A stretch of DNA of 64,000 bases, taken from Polaribacter sp. IC073 (GTDB taxonomy: Bacteria > Bacteroidota > Bacteroidia > Flavobacteriales > Flavobacteriaceae). The translations under genes were made by a program, and so were the position numbers. This document shows positions 7,952-16,624 of this stretch, piece by piece. Numbering within the stretch: position 1 is the first letter of the stretch; every line of letters begins with the position of its first letter. Location of the stretch: positions 186,001 through 250,000 of the forward strand of contig NZ_VORS01000007.1 in NCBI RefSeq assembly GCF_007997075.1, in the 5' to 3' direction. Below the pieces are notes generated by a model, which worked only from the letters and a program-made list of their open reading frames with translations, did no database searches and was not told where the DNA came from.

Positions 7952-9052
7952 TTAATTTTTAGGAAAACAAACAACAAAAGTAGTTCCTTTTGGTACATTT
8001 GGTTTGTGTATTATTGTCCCTTTATGACTTTTAATAATTCCGTGAACAACACTTAAACCTAAGCCAGAACCTTCGCCAACGGGTTTTGAGCTGAAAAAAG
8101 GATTGAAAATATTTTCTGAATTTATAGATTCAATTCCTTTGCCTTCGTCAGAAATTTCAATTTGAACCACATTTGGTTGCTCATCAACAATAATATTTAT
8201 TTTACCATTTACAGGTGAGAAATAAATAGCATTGATCACTAAATTAAAAATTACTTGTGTCAACTGTATTTTATCTACCTTTAAGTTAATTTGATCACTT
8301 GAATATAGTACGTTTAAGTGTATATTTTTTTTCTTGAAATTAGGTTTTAGCAAACTGATAGATTCATCTATGGTAGCATTTATATTAATTGAAGCCATTT
8401 GTTGCGGCATCTCGCAAGAAAAAAACATTAATTTTTTAACAACTTCTCTAGAATAAATAGCACTATTTATCACTTTTTCAAGATCTTCTCGTCCTACTTT
8501 ATCTTCTTTGTAGCGTTCTTTCAGCAATTCTGTAAACCCTAAAATATTAGCCAAAGGTGTATTTAATTCATGCGCTATACCTGCGGTAATTTCTCCCAAA
8601 ATAGTAAGTCTACCGGCTCTTTCTATCTGCCTTTTAGCTATTTCTTCTTTTTCGTTTATTTCATTTCGCTCTAAAAAATCGCCAATTTCCGAAGCCACTT
8701 TCTTTAACAATAATTTCTCTTCATTTAAGAAGGTGTTTTCAGAAAACTTTTGTCTTGCATAACCAACAGTAATTGCTCCTTTTATCTTTTTAAAAGATTT
8801 TATTGCTGAAATAAGAAAGATAGCATCCTCTATTTTTTCTCCTGCAATAACAGAACAATCACCTATTTTAATTTCTACAAATGCTTCTTCTGGAAATCGA
8901 ATTGCTTTCCTTACACTAACAGATATTTGTTTTAATAAAGACTTTGTGCTTTTAAAATTATCGTTCCGTATGAGAGAACTAACTTTATACAGACAGGTTA
9001 ATTCTTTAATGCGTTCATTTAACTTATCTTCTATTGAAATGAAATTATCCAT
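7952..9052 (-). CDS. Soluble sensor histidine kinase
   Basis: A 366-residue kinase without membrane segments, so it senses a cytoplasmic signal. Residues 1-130 form a GAF-like sensory region. The phospho-acceptor H161 is in the H-box GEITAGIAHELNTPLANILG. The ATPase domain shows the N-box around N270-N274, the G1 box DEGKGI (302-307) and the G2 box GEGSGLGLS (327-335). The H-box is of the NtrB/HisKA type, which suits the NtrC-family regulator encoded 3 nt downstream. The ligand of the sensory region is unknown; nitrogen, redox or energy status are candidates because of the regulated operon next door. Confidence 0.92.
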   Translation of the reverse strand: MDNFISIEDKLNERIKELTCLYKVSSLIRNDNFKSTKSLLKQISVSVRKAIRFPEEAFVEIKIGDCSVIAGEKIEDAIFLISAIKSFKKIKGAITVGYARQKFSENTFLNEEKLLLKKVASEIGDFLERNEINEKEEIAKRQIERAGRLTILGEITAGIAHELNTPLANILGFTELLKERYKEDKVGREDLEKVINSAIYSREVVKKLMFFSCEMPQQMASININATIDESISLLKPNFKKKNIHLNVLYSSDQINLKVDKIQLTQVIFNLVINAIYFSPVNGKINIIVDEQPNVVQIEISDEGKGIESINSENIFNPFFSSKPVGEGSGLGLSVVHGIIKSHKGTIIHKPNVPKGTTFVVCFPKN

Positions 9053-9257
9053 CTAACAAAGTTAAATAATTACAAGTTATTATCTTTAATACTTTATAAT
9101 AGTTATCGTTTTAATAATGTTAAAAGATCTTAAATTTATTACGATACAGACTTAAACACCTATCATTTTTTTTTATTTTCACATTACTTTCTCACAATAC
9201 ATTCAATCACTCGATAATTAGTATTACAGATTGTAAGTGTATCTAAAAATAGAAAAT

Positions 9258-9265
9258 TATATTTG
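9258..9265 (+). promoter_or_regulatory. Bacteroidetes -7 box TATATTTG, possible leaderless start
   Basis: TATATTTG fits the Bacteroidetes TAnnTTTG element. Its last base is 4 nt before the ATG at 9270, so transcription would begin at or very near the start codon. A TTG lies at 9231-9233, with a spacing of 24 nt that is longer than usual. This supports starting the gene at 9270 rather than at 9237. Confidence 0.45.
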
Positions 9266-9269
9266 CTAC

Positions 9270-10052
9270 ATGAATCTTCAGATTATTTTTGAATCCGTTT
9301 TGAATAATTGGCATATTATTTTACTTTTTTTTACAGTCGCCATTTTATACTCCTCTGTTGGTTTTGGCGGTGGTTCTAGTTATTTGGCAATTTTAGCTTT
9401 ATCTGGAATTATTTTTACACAAATTAGAGCAACAGCACTTCTATGTAATATTGTTGTGGTTCTAGGAAACGTTTACCTGTTTAATAGACAACAAAAAATC
9501 GATTGGAAAAAAATAATGCCGCTTGTTTTATTAAGTATTCCGCTGGCATTTTTAGGAGGAAAAATTAAAATAAGTCAGCAATTATTTTTCATTTTATTAG
9601 GATTCACCTTATTATTTGCAGCTATTACAATGTGGCTTTCTCGAAAAATTATTGCCTCAAATAACTTAAACAACAACTCAAAACCCTTTAAAAACGGAGG
9701 TTTTGGCGGAATTATAGGCTTCATTTCTGGAATGGTTGGTATTGGAGGCGGTATTTTCCTGGCGCCATTATTACATCTTGCAAACTGGGATACCCCTAAA
9801 AAAATAGCCGTAACCGCAAGTATCTTTATTCTAGTAAACTCTATTGCTGGTTTTATTGGTCAATATTCAAACCCAGATTTTGTCATTGATTGGAACTTAA
9901 CATCCGTTTTATTATTGACCGTTTTTATTGGCGGGCAAATAGGAAGTCGTATTAGTACTAACTACTATACTCCTATTCAATTAAAAAAGGCGACTGCAAT
10001 TTTGATTGCATTTGTGAGTCTAAGAATTTTATATAAGTATCTTTTTATTTAG
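9270..10052 (+). CDS. TauE/SafE family anion exporter (sulfite exporter-like)
   Basis: About 260 residues, almost entirely hydrophobic, with eight or so membrane helices. Both halves carry the glycine-rich TauE motif: VGFGGGSSYLAIL near the N-terminus and GMVGIGGGIFLAPLL in the middle, consistent with the family's internal duplication. Members export sulfite, sulfoacetate or other small organic anions across the inner membrane; the substrate here is not known. I prefer the ATG at 9270 (MNLQIIFESV) because a TATATTTG promoter element lies between it and the upstream start at 9237. It is divergent from the histidine kinase operon. Confidence 0.87.
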   Translation: MNLQIIFESVLNNWHIILLFFTVAILYSSVGFGGGSSYLAILALSGIIFTQIRATALLCNIVVVLGNVYLFNRQQKIDWKKIMPLVLLSIPLAFLGGKIKISQQLFFILLGFTLLFAAITMWLSRKIIASNNLNNNSKPFKNGGFGGIIGFISGMVGIGGGIFLAPLLHLANWDTPKKIAVTASIFILVNSIAGFIGQYSNPDFVIDWNLTSVLLLTVFIGGQIGSRISTNYYTPIQLKKATAILIAFVSLRILYKYLFI

Positions 10053-10126
10053 TTCTGTTTTGTAACTTATTTGTAATAGCCTAAAAGTAAACACTGCAAC
10101 TTTTTATTATTTTGATAAAAAAAATA

Positions 10127-10157
10127 TTGTGTACTAACTACAATCGAAATATCTTTG
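10127..10157 (+). promoter_or_regulatory. Promoter of the TerC gene
   Basis: TTG at 10127-10129, a 20-nt spacer and TATCTTTG at 10150-10157. This matches the Bacteroidetes housekeeping promoter (-33 TTG, -7 TAnnTTTG). Predicted transcription start is about 10163, giving a 20-nt A-rich leader before the ATG at 10184. Confidence 0.75.
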
Positions 10158-10183
10158 AAATTATCAATTAAAAAAAAATAAAA

Positions 10184-10975
10184 ATGTTAGAAATTATTTT
10201 CACATTAGTAATGTTGGTCTTACTGCAAGCTGTTCTTGGTTTTGACAACTTACTTTATATTTCTTTAGAGTCTAAAAAAGCGCCAGAAGCAGATCAGAAA
10301 AAAGTTAGAAAAAACGGAATTTTAATAGCAATCATATTAAGGATTGTGCTATTATTTGTTTTAGTTTCTATCATCGATCTTTTTCAAGAGCCTTTCTCTT
10401 TTTTATCAGCAGAAATAACAGATGTTGTGAAATTTGCATTTAATGGTCATAGCATTATTGTTTTATTAGGTGGTGGTTTTATTATTTACACTGCTATTAA
10501 AGAAATTTGGCACATGATTTCTACTAAAGGAATGGAAGTTTCGGATATGGCAACAGATAGAAGCACAAAGTCTTCTAAGGCAGTTATTTTTAGTATTGTT
10601 CTAATGAATTTAGTTTTTTCCTTTGATTCAATTTTAGCAGCAATTGGACTTACAAGTGAAATAGAAAATACAACAACCGCATTTATTGTCATGGCAATTG
10701 CCATTGTAATTAGCGGATTATTAATGCTAATTATGGCTGATAAAATTTCTATTTTTTTATCAAAAAATAGAATGTATGAAGTTTTGGGCCTGTTTATCCT
10801 TTTTATTGTAGGAATAATGTTGGTCACAGAAGGTGGGCATTTGGCACACATTAAAATTTTTGGTGAAGAAATTGTGCCAATGAGTAAAACAACGTTCTAT
10901 TTTGTGTTGGCCATTTTAATAATTGTAGATGTTGTACAAGGAAGATATCAAAAGAAATTAATGATAGGAAAGTAA
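10184..10975 (+). CDS. TerC family integral membrane protein
   Basis: A 263-residue membrane protein with seven predicted helices. The acidic intramembrane motifs typical of TerC are present: GFDNLLYI near residue 20 and FSFDSILAAIGL near residue 150. TerC-family proteins are associated with metal (manganese) export and with protection of exported proteins from mis-metallation, and with tellurite resistance in some operons. No ter cluster is present here, so a manganese/calcium-handling role is more likely; this is inference from the family. The gene stands alone, with its own promoter and a strong terminator. Confidence 0.88.
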   Translation: MLEIIFTLVMLVLLQAVLGFDNLLYISLESKKAPEADQKKVRKNGILIAIILRIVLLFVLVSIIDLFQEPFSFLSAEITDVVKFAFNGHSIIVLLGGGFIIYTAIKEIWHMISTKGMEVSDMATDRSTKSSKAVIFSIVLMNLVFSFDSILAAIGLTSEIENTTTAFIVMAIAIVISGLLMLIMADKISIFLSKNRMYEVLGLFILFIVGIMLVTEGGHLAHIKIFGEEIVPMSKTTFYFVLAILIIVDVVQGRYQKKLMIGK

Positions 10976-11000
10976 ATAAAGCTTGTTTTAAGTATAATAA

Positions 11001-11032
11001 AAAAGTCGTTGTATTTAATTACAACGACTTTT
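11001..11032. terminator. Bidirectional terminator between TerC gene and 11034 gene
   Basis: Perfect 13-bp stem AAAAGTCGTTGTA / TACAACGACTTTT with a 6-nt loop, A-rich on one side and T-rich on the other. It serves two convergent genes. Confidence 0.88.
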
Positions 11033-11033
11033 T

Positions 11034-11405
11034 TTATTCTACTTCAGAAATACTGTCTTTTATTCTTTGCGAAACAATCTGTAGAATCCTTCTATTCATT
11101 TCAGATGATTTTTCTGAATAAAACGCAAATTCATCTTCAGAAAAATGACCTATAATAAAACCTAAAGTCATGTTTTTGTAATTATTATCTGTTTTAAAGA
11201 TAGAAGAAACTCTATTTCTTTTTTTCTTGTCTACTAAAATAGATAAATCAATTTTTCTCTTTTGAAGATAATTTTTAAAGGATGTTATTAATAAATGATG
11301 TTGCATTTTTACAACAGGACGAATCACTTCATTTTGGAACTTTTCTACATCTGAAGTTCCATCATTTACTAAATCTGATAAAATTGGTCGTTCTTTTTTA
11401 TTCAT
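11034..11405 (-). CDS. Conserved flavobacterial hypothetical protein
   Basis: A 123-residue soluble protein without a signal peptide or recognised motif. The layout (a central IRPVVKMQHHLLITSF helix and a C-terminal SSEMNRRILQIVSQR helix) resembles small flavobacterial proteins that are often labelled glyoxalase by automatic annotation; I see no glyoxalase metal ligands and would not use that name. It is separated from the next minus-strand gene by 85 nt and from TerC by a shared terminator. Function unknown. Confidence 0.65.
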   Translation of the reverse strand: MNKKERPILSDLVNDGTSDVEKFQNEVIRPVVKMQHHLLITSFKNYLQKRKIDLSILVDKKKRNRVSSIFKTDNNYKNMTLGFIIGHFSEDEFAFYSEKSSEMNRRILQIVSQRIKDSISEVE

Positions 11406-11490
11406 CTTTCTAAAGTTTATTTTAAGGTGTAATTAATGTGAAGGAAGAAAAACAAACTCTTTTCTGTTTTAAGGCTATATAAATGAAACC

Positions 11491-11970
11491 TTAAGTATCT
11501 AACAATTCGTCTAATTCTAATTGCAAATCGTACTGTAAATCTTCGTGTAATTTTTCAATCGCTTTTTTAATCATTCTAACCTGCGTATCAAAAGTACTTT
11601 GCAATCTAGTGCTTCTATATATTGAAGGTCGAAATTCTTTCATTTTCTTACAGAAGTACAATAATAATTCTGCTTCTGTTTCTTTCTTTTTAGAATAACG
11701 AATGTGTTTTTTTATGGATGTTAATATTTTACGAGTACTCTTTCTAATGTAAAAAAAGCTCTTTGTATTAATCTCATCAAACTGAAGATCTACCTCTTCT
11801 TTTATGGTTTGAATGTAAGCTTCTTCATCATGAGATTCAAACAACAAATAGGTGAGTAATTCTTTATTTTCTTTTTTAAACCGAGCCAAATGCAAGCACA
11901 ACTCTTTTAAATCTGCAGCAGATTTATGAGACAATTCATCTTTAAGTTGTTTTATGGTTACTGCTTTCAA
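11491..11970 (-). CDS. Conserved hypothetical helical protein, DUF6155-like
   Basis: A 159-residue, all-helical, highly charged protein. It begins KQLKDELSHKSAADLKELC and has basic segments (STRKILTSIKKHIRYSKKK) and an acidic C-terminus (YDLQLELDELLDT). The N-terminal K-x-L-K-x-E-L pattern followed by a helical repeat resembles proteins grouped as DUF6155 in Bacteroidetes, but I could not verify this. There is no enzyme motif. It lies 85 nt upstream of another unknown gene on the same strand. Function unknown. Confidence 0.65.
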   Translation of the reverse strand: MKAVTIKQLKDELSHKSAADLKELCLHLARFKKENKELLTYLLFESHDEEAYIQTIKEEVDLQFDEINTKSFFYIRKSTRKILTSIKKHIRYSKKKETEAELLLYFCKKMKEFRPSIYRSTRLQSTFDTQVRMIKKAIEKLHEDLQYDLQLELDELLDT

Positions 11971-11987
11971 TCTTTCTTATAATTGCT

Positions 11988-12024
11988 AAAAAGACCTCAC
12001 AAGTTTTAAAAACCTATGAGGTCT
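11988..12024 (-). terminator. Terminator of fabV
   Basis: Inverted repeat AGACCTCA / TGAGGTCT with a 17-nt loop that can extend the pairing. It is followed by T residues on the minus strand and lies 16 nt after the fabV stop. Confidence 0.6.
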
Positions 12025-12039
12025 CCATGATCTTAAAAA

Positions 12040-13227
12040 TTACTTTTCACTAGGAATTGTAACTACTTCATTTACGTCTTTATCATAATCTACACCTGGT
12101 ACTTTAAAACCGAATAAGCTAAAAAACTCATTGCTATATCCTTGTAAATCTCCTATTTCTGGTAAATTTTCTGAGGTTGCTTTTTTCCAAAGTTCAGCAA
12201 TTTCTGCTTGTACATCTTCACGCATTTCCCAGTCGTCTATTCTAATTCTTCCTTTTTCATCTAAAGCTAAATCGCCACCAAATAAACGTTCGCTATACAA
12301 ACGTTGAATTTGTTCGATACACCCTTCATGAATTCCTTTTGCTTTCATAATTTTATACAACAAAGAAATGTATAAAGGAATTACAGGTATTGCAGAACTT
12401 GCTTGTGTTACCAATGCTTTATTTACAGAAACAAAGGCTTTTCCTCCAATCGATTTTAAATCGTCTGTAATGGTAAAAGCGGTTGCTTCTAAATGATCTT
12501 TTGCTGCACCAATTGTTCCGTTTCTGTAAACGGGTCTTGTTACATCTGGGCCAATGTAAGAATATGCAACTGTTGTAGCACCTTGAGAAAGTAAATTTTC
12601 AGCTTTTAGTGCATCCATCCACATTTTCCAATCTTCACCTCCCATTACTGTAATTGTATTTTCTACATCTTCTCCTTCAGCAGGGTTTATAGATATTTCT
12701 GATACTTTTCCTGTATGGAAATCTACTGTTTTATTGGTAAAAACTTCTCCAATTGGCTTTAAAACCGATTTGAATCTTTTTCCTGTATTTGGGTGCGTTC
12801 TTACTGGCGATGCTAAACTGTAAATTACCAAATCAATCTGGCCTAAGTCTTCTTTAATTAAGTCTACAACTTGTTGTTTTATTTCGTTTGAAAATGCATC
12901 TCCATTAATACTTTTTGCATACAAACCTTCTTTGTGCGCATGTTTTTCAAAAGCTGCTGTGTTGTAATAACCTGGTGAACCTGGTCTTCCTTCTGTTGCT
13001 GGTTTGTCAAAAAACACACCAATTGTTGCTGCATCTGAACCAAATGCACTTGTAATTCTCGATGCCAATCCGAAACCTGTAGAAGATCCTAAAACTAATA
13101 CTCTTTTAGCGCCTTCTATTTTTCCTTTCGATTTTATATAGTCTATTTGATTTATTACGTTTTGCTCACAACCTGTTGGGTGCGACGTTAAACAGATAAA
13201 TCCTCTTGTTCTTGGTTCTATTATCAT
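12040..13227 (-). CDS. fabV: Enoyl-ACP/CoA reductase FabV
   Basis: A 395-residue protein of the length typical for FabV, the NADH-dependent trans-2-enoyl reductase that completes each fatty-acid elongation cycle. A glycine-rich NADH site GSSTGFGLAS spans about 48-57. The FabV active-site pattern Y-x8-K is present as Y234 and K243 in RPVYRNGTIGAAKDH, longer than the Y-x6-K of FabI. The conserved N-terminus (IIEPRTRGFICLTSHP) and C-terminal FSLFGFKVPGVDY also fit. FabV enzymes are naturally insensitive to triclosan; this is family knowledge. The gene stands alone and is followed by a dispersed repeat on its upstream side. Confidence 0.94.
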   Translation of the reverse strand: MIIEPRTRGFICLTSHPTGCEQNVINQIDYIKSKGKIEGAKRVLVLGSSTGFGLASRITSAFGSDAATIGVFFDKPATEGRPGSPGYYNTAAFEKHAHKEGLYAKSINGDAFSNEIKQQVVDLIKEDLGQIDLVIYSLASPVRTHPNTGKRFKSVLKPIGEVFTNKTVDFHTGKVSEISINPAEGEDVENTITVMGGEDWKMWMDALKAENLLSQGATTVAYSYIGPDVTRPVYRNGTIGAAKDHLEATAFTITDDLKSIGGKAFVSVNKALVTQASSAIPVIPLYISLLYKIMKAKGIHEGCIEQIQRLYSERLFGGDLALDEKGRIRIDDWEMREDVQAEIAELWKKATSENLPEIGDLQGYSNEFFSLFGFKVPGVDYDKDVNEVVTIPSEK

Positions 13228-13258
13228 GGTAGTTTGTTTTGTTAAAATTCGTTATTAA

Positions 13259-13337
13259 GAGGAAACATGACGAAGTAATCATTATATTAATACTAAAACT
13301 GATGAGACTGTCACGTTGTTCCTCCTCGCAATGACAT
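13259..13337 (-). repeat. Dispersed intergenic repeat of the GTCATTGCGAGGAGGAAC type
   Basis: Read on the minus strand, this begins GTCATTGCGAGGAGGAACAA, continues with GTGACAGTCTCATCAG and ends at GACTTCGTCATG-like sequence (ACGAAGTAATC on plus). This is the widespread Bacteroidetes pattern 'TGTCATTGCGAGGA...GAAGCAATCTCAT', a non-coding dispersed element. It lies between purC and fabV. Confidence 0.55.
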
Positions 13338-13348
13338 AACTCGTTATT

Positions 13349-14296
13349 TTATTTTTTTAAAAACTGAAGTACATTCTTTTCAATTCTATGCATTACCTTT
13401 TCTGTGGATGCTTTTACAAAAGCTTCACCAGTAATTTGCTCGTATAATTCGATATATCTATTAGAAATTTCGATGACTTTTTCATCAGACATTTCTGGTA
13501 TTTGCTGGTTGTCTTGTCCTTGAAAACCATTTTCAATTAACCATTGTCTTACAAATTCTTTAGACAATTGTTTTTGAGATTCGCCTTTATCTTGTCTTTC
13601 TTGATATCCTTCCGCGTAAAAATAACGAGAAGAATCTGGAGTGTGAATTTCATCAATCAACACAATTTTTCCTTCTTTCGTTTTCCCGAATTCGTACTTC
13701 GTGTCTACCAAAATTAATCCACGAGAAGCTGCAATCTCTGTTCCTCTTTGAAATAACTTTCGAGTATACTCTTCTAAAACAATGTAATCTTCTTCAGAAA
13801 CAACTCCTGTAGATAAAATGTCTTCACGTGTTATATCTTCATCATGATCACCATTCGCTGCTTTTGTAGAGGGCGTTATTAAAGCTTCCGGAAATTTATC
13901 ATTTTCCTTTAAACCTTCTGCCATTGCTACACCACATAAAACTCTTTTACCAAGTTTATACTCTCTTGCAGCATGACCAGACATGTAACCTCTAATAACC
14001 ATTTCTACCTTAAAGGGTTCGCATAAATGACCAACAGCTACATTCTCATCTGGGTTTGCAAGCAACCAATTAGGAACAACATCTGCTGTTTCATTCATCA
14101 TTTTTGTTGCAATCTGATTTAAGATCTGACCTTTAAACGGAATTTGACGCGGTAAAACAACGTCGAAAGCAGACAATCTATCTGTTGCAACCATTACTAA
14201 AAGTTCATCATTAATATTATAAACTTCTCTTACTTTACCTTTGTAAACAGACTTCTGATTAGGAAATTGAAAGTTCGTTTCGTTAATTGTATTCAT
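13349..14296 (-). CDS. purC: SAICAR synthetase (phosphoribosylaminoimidazole-succinocarboxamide synthase)
   Basis: A 315-residue PurC of the longer type that is common in Bacteroidetes and yeast. It joins aspartate to CAIR using ATP in step 8 of IMP synthesis. Recognisable segments are [32 protein letters not shown] at the N-terminus (ATP-binding, interrupted here only for description), [17 protein letters not shown], and [32 protein letters not shown] split across the second half, which holds the substrate-binding residues. A TTG-N20-TATTTTTG promoter precedes it. The gene is monocistronic between phoH and fabV. Confidence 0.95.
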   Translation of the reverse strand: MNTINETNFQFPNQKSVYKGKVREVYNINDELLVMVATDRLSAFDVVLPRQIPFKGQILNQIATKMMNETADVVPNWLLANPDENVAVGHLCEPFKVEMVIRGYMSGHAAREYKLGKRVLCGVAMAEGLKENDKFPEALITPSTKAANGDHDEDITREDILSTGVVSEEDYIVLEEYTRKLFQRGTEIAASRGLILVDTKYEFGKTKEGKIVLIDEIHTPDSSRYFYAEGYQERQDKGESQKQLSKEFVRQWLIENGFQGQDNQQIPEMSDEKVIEISNRYIELYEQITGEAFVKASTEKVMHRIEKNVLQFLKK

Positions 14297-14319
14297 TATT
14301 TGTTGTGTTGTTGTGAGCG

Positions 14320-14350
14320 CAAAAATAAACTAAAGACTAGTTATTAACAA
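14320..14350 (-). promoter_or_regulatory. Promoter of purC
   Basis: On the minus strand: TTG (14350-14348), a 20-nt spacer and TATTTTTG (14327-14320). This is the Bacteroidetes -33/-7 architecture, with a predicted start about 17 nt before the purC ATG. No purine-responsive motif was recognised. Confidence 0.72.
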
Positions 14351-14358
14351 CTAAAAAC

Positions 14359-15312
14359 CTATTCCGTTTCTATACGTTTATAAGCACCTATAATTTTTCT
14401 CACCAATTTGTGTCTTACCACATCCTTATCGTCTAAATAAACTTGCGCAATTCCATCAATATCTTTTAAAGCCAATAAAGATTCTTTTAAACCAGAAACT
14501 TGCTTTCTTGGTAAATCTATTTGACCAGGATCTCCTGTAATAATAAATTTTGCGCTTTTACCCATTCTAGTTAAAAACATCTTCATTTGATTGTGCGTTG
14601 TATTTTGTGCTTCATCTAAAATTACAAATGCATTGTCTAAAGTTCTACCGCGCATAAACGCCAAAGGTGCTATTTGAATAACGCCTTTTTCTATATAAGA
14701 CTCTAATTTTTCATGCGGAACCATATCTCTTAATGCATCATATAAAGGTTGCATATAAGGATCTAATTTCTCCTTTAAATCTCCAGGAAGAAACCCTAAG
14801 TTTTCTCCAGATTCTACTGCAGGTCTGGTTAAAATAATTTTTCGAACTTCTTTCTCTTTTAAAGCTTTTACCGCCAAAGCAACCGCAGTATATGTTTTAC
14901 CAGTTCCTGCAGGACCAACTGCAAACAACATATCATTCTTCCCCATTAAGGTAACCATTTTACGTTGGTTATCTGTTTGTGGTTTTATCAATTTACCACC
15001 AACACCATGCACCAAAACATCTTTAATCTTTCTAGAAGCAGTTGTTTTTTCTTCATCTCCGTTAGATGTTAAGATGCGTTCAATACTATTATCATCTAAC
15101 TTATTATAACGGTTGAAGTACTTTATCAAACGTTCTAAACGAATTTCAAACTCGTCTAAAAGATCTGGTTCTCCATAAATTTTCAAATTAGAGCCACGAG
15201 CCACAATTTTAATTTTAGGAAAATATTTTTTTATCTGCTCTATGGTGCTGTTATGCGTTCCAAAAAAGTCGTTCGGGTTAATTTCTTCTAAGGCTATAAT
15301 GCGTTCGTTCAA
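14359..15312 (-). CDS. PhoH family ATPase
   Basis: A 317-residue PhoH-like protein. The N-terminal ~100 residues form a KH-like region (IKKYFPKIKIVARGSNLKIYG), and the ATPase domain follows. It has Walker A VGPAGTGKTY (about 132-141), Walker B FVILDEAQN (229-237) and the PhoH landmark GFLPGDLKEKLDPYMQPLYDAL region. PhoH/YbeZ proteins bind nucleotides and RNA and are linked to ribosome or RNA metabolism together with the endonuclease YbeY; no ybeY is adjacent here. The gene is divergent from the SAM hydrolase gene. Confidence 0.91.
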   Translation of the reverse strand: MNERIIALEEINPNDFFGTHNSTIEQIKKYFPKIKIVARGSNLKIYGEPDLLDEFEIRLERLIKYFNRYNKLDDNSIERILTSNGDEEKTTASRKIKDVLVHGVGGKLIKPQTDNQRKMVTLMGKNDMLFAVGPAGTGKTYTAVALAVKALKEKEVRKIILTRPAVESGENLGFLPGDLKEKLDPYMQPLYDALRDMVPHEKLESYIEKGVIQIAPLAFMRGRTLDNAFVILDEAQNTTHNQMKMFLTRMGKSAKFIITGDPGQIDLPRKQVSGLKESLLALKDIDGIAQVYLDDKDVVRHKLVRKIIGAYKRIETE

Positions 15313-15441
15313 GTGTTTATTTTTTATAGGTTATTGTCTTTTTTATTTCAATTAAAAATAGCGAATTAAATTTCAAAATTGATTAGATTTGCGTAAAATA
15401 ATCAACAATTTTTCCACACTTAATTAACAGCTATAAAATTA

Positions 15442-16281
15442 ATGTCTCTAATTACTTTAACCTCAGATTTCGGAACGAAAGATCACTTTGTAGGTGCTGT
15501 AAAAGGAGCTATTTACTCTGAGCTTTCAGATGCAAAAATTGTAGATATTACGCATGAAATTTCTCCATTTAATATTACGGAAACTGCCTATATTTTAAAA
15601 AACTCTTATAAAAGTTTCCCTAAAGGAACCATACATATTGTTGGTGTGGATTCTGAATTAAGTGAAGAGAATAAACACATTGCTTTAGAATTAGATGGTC
15701 ATTTTTTTGTGTGTCCAGATAACGGCATCATCTCTATGATTGCTTTAGAAATTAAACCTACAAAAATCGTAGAAATTAATATTCACGACAGAGTAGAAAG
15801 TAGTTTTCCTGTGTTAGATGTTTTTGTGCAAGTAGCTTGTTTTATTGCTAGAGGTGGAAATTTAACTGTTATTGGAAAAGAAATTGAAGAATTTAAAACA
15901 AATGTTGAAATTCAGCCAAAGGTAGATCACGAACAAAATCAAATAACGGGTGGTATTGTTTATATTGATAATTATGGCAACGTAATTACCAATATCAGTA
16001 AAAAAATGTTTCATGAAGTTGGTAAAGGAAGAAACTTTAAAATAAACGCAAGAAAGCATTCTTTCTCTAAAATATTTGCAAAATATAATGAAGTTGCTAG
16101 CAATAGCACATACAGCCATCAACAATATGAAGGCCATAAATTAGCCTTATTTAATTCTGCAGAATTTTTAGAAATAGCCATTTATAGAAGTAATTTAGAC
16201 ACCGTTGGTGGCGCTTCTTCTTTGCTTGGTTTAGCTTATAGAGACACCGTTACTGTTGATTTTATTAACGAACCTGAATAA
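15442..16281 (+). CDS. SAM hydrolase / DUF62 family (S-adenosyl-L-methionine hydroxide adenosyltransferase)
   Basis: A 279-residue protein of the fluorinase/chlorinase fold. The hallmark N-terminal TSDFGTKDHFVGAVKGA (catalytic Asp in SDFG), the VGVDSELSEENKHIA region and the central FVCPDNGIISM with a DNYGNVITNI segment near residue 175 match DUF62 enzymes. These hydrolyse SAM to adenosine and methionine; the halogenase members need a specific halide pocket that I cannot confirm here, so hydrolase is the default. It is followed by an ABM-domain gene after a 23-nt gap, probably in one operon with the acetyltransferase beyond. Confidence 0.88.
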   Translation: MSLITLTSDFGTKDHFVGAVKGAIYSELSDAKIVDITHEISPFNITETAYILKNSYKSFPKGTIHIVGVDSELSEENKHIALELDGHFFVCPDNGIISMIALEIKPTKIVEINIHDRVESSFPVLDVFVQVACFIARGGNLTVIGKEIEEFKTNVEIQPKVDHEQNQITGGIVYIDNYGNVITNISKKMFHEVGKGRNFKINARKHSFSKIFAKYNEVASNSTYSHQQYEGHKLALFNSAEFLEIAIYRSNLDTVGGASSLLGLAYRDTVTVDFINEPE

Positions 16282-16304
16282 AAACTTAACCTTTAAATAA
16301 AAGC

Positions 16305-16589
16305 ATGTTTGTAAGAATTGTAAAGATGAGTTTTCATCAAGAACACATCGCAACTTTTGAATCGATTTTTGAAGAAAAAAAACAATTTATTAGAGCTTCT
16401 AAAGGTTGTAATTTATTAGAGCTGTATCAAGACAAAAATAATCCTGAAATATTTTTCACTTATTCATACTGGGAAACACCACAAGATTTAGAAAATTATA
16501 GAACCTCTAAGCTTTTTACCACTGTTTGGGCAAAAACAAAAGCTTTATTTAATGCCAAGCCAGAAGCTTGGAGCGTTGATAAAAAGTGA
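16305..16589 (+). CDS. Antibiotic biosynthesis monooxygenase (ABM) domain protein
   Basis: A 94-residue single ferredoxin-like ABM domain: FVRIVKMSFHQEHIATFESIF, then CNLLELYQDKNNPEIFFTYSYWE and a C-terminal TVWAKTKALF helix. Such small proteins form dimers and include quinol monooxygenases, heme-degrading enzymes and many proteins of unknown role. No heme-ligand set could be recognised. It is 23 nt downstream of the SAM hydrolase gene and 35 nt upstream of an acetyltransferase gene, all on the same strand. Confidence 0.8.
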   Translation: MFVRIVKMSFHQEHIATFESIFEEKKQFIRASKGCNLLELYQDKNNPEIFFTYSYWETPQDLENYRTSKLFTTVWAKTKALFNAKPEAWSVDKK

Positions 16590-16624
16590 GTTTACAATAA
16601 AAATTAAGCAAATATTATATATAA

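Noticed and set aside
11034..11405. Calling this gene a glyoxalase.
   Set aside because: No glyoxalase metal ligands or fold motifs are visible; the name appears to come from automatic transfer.
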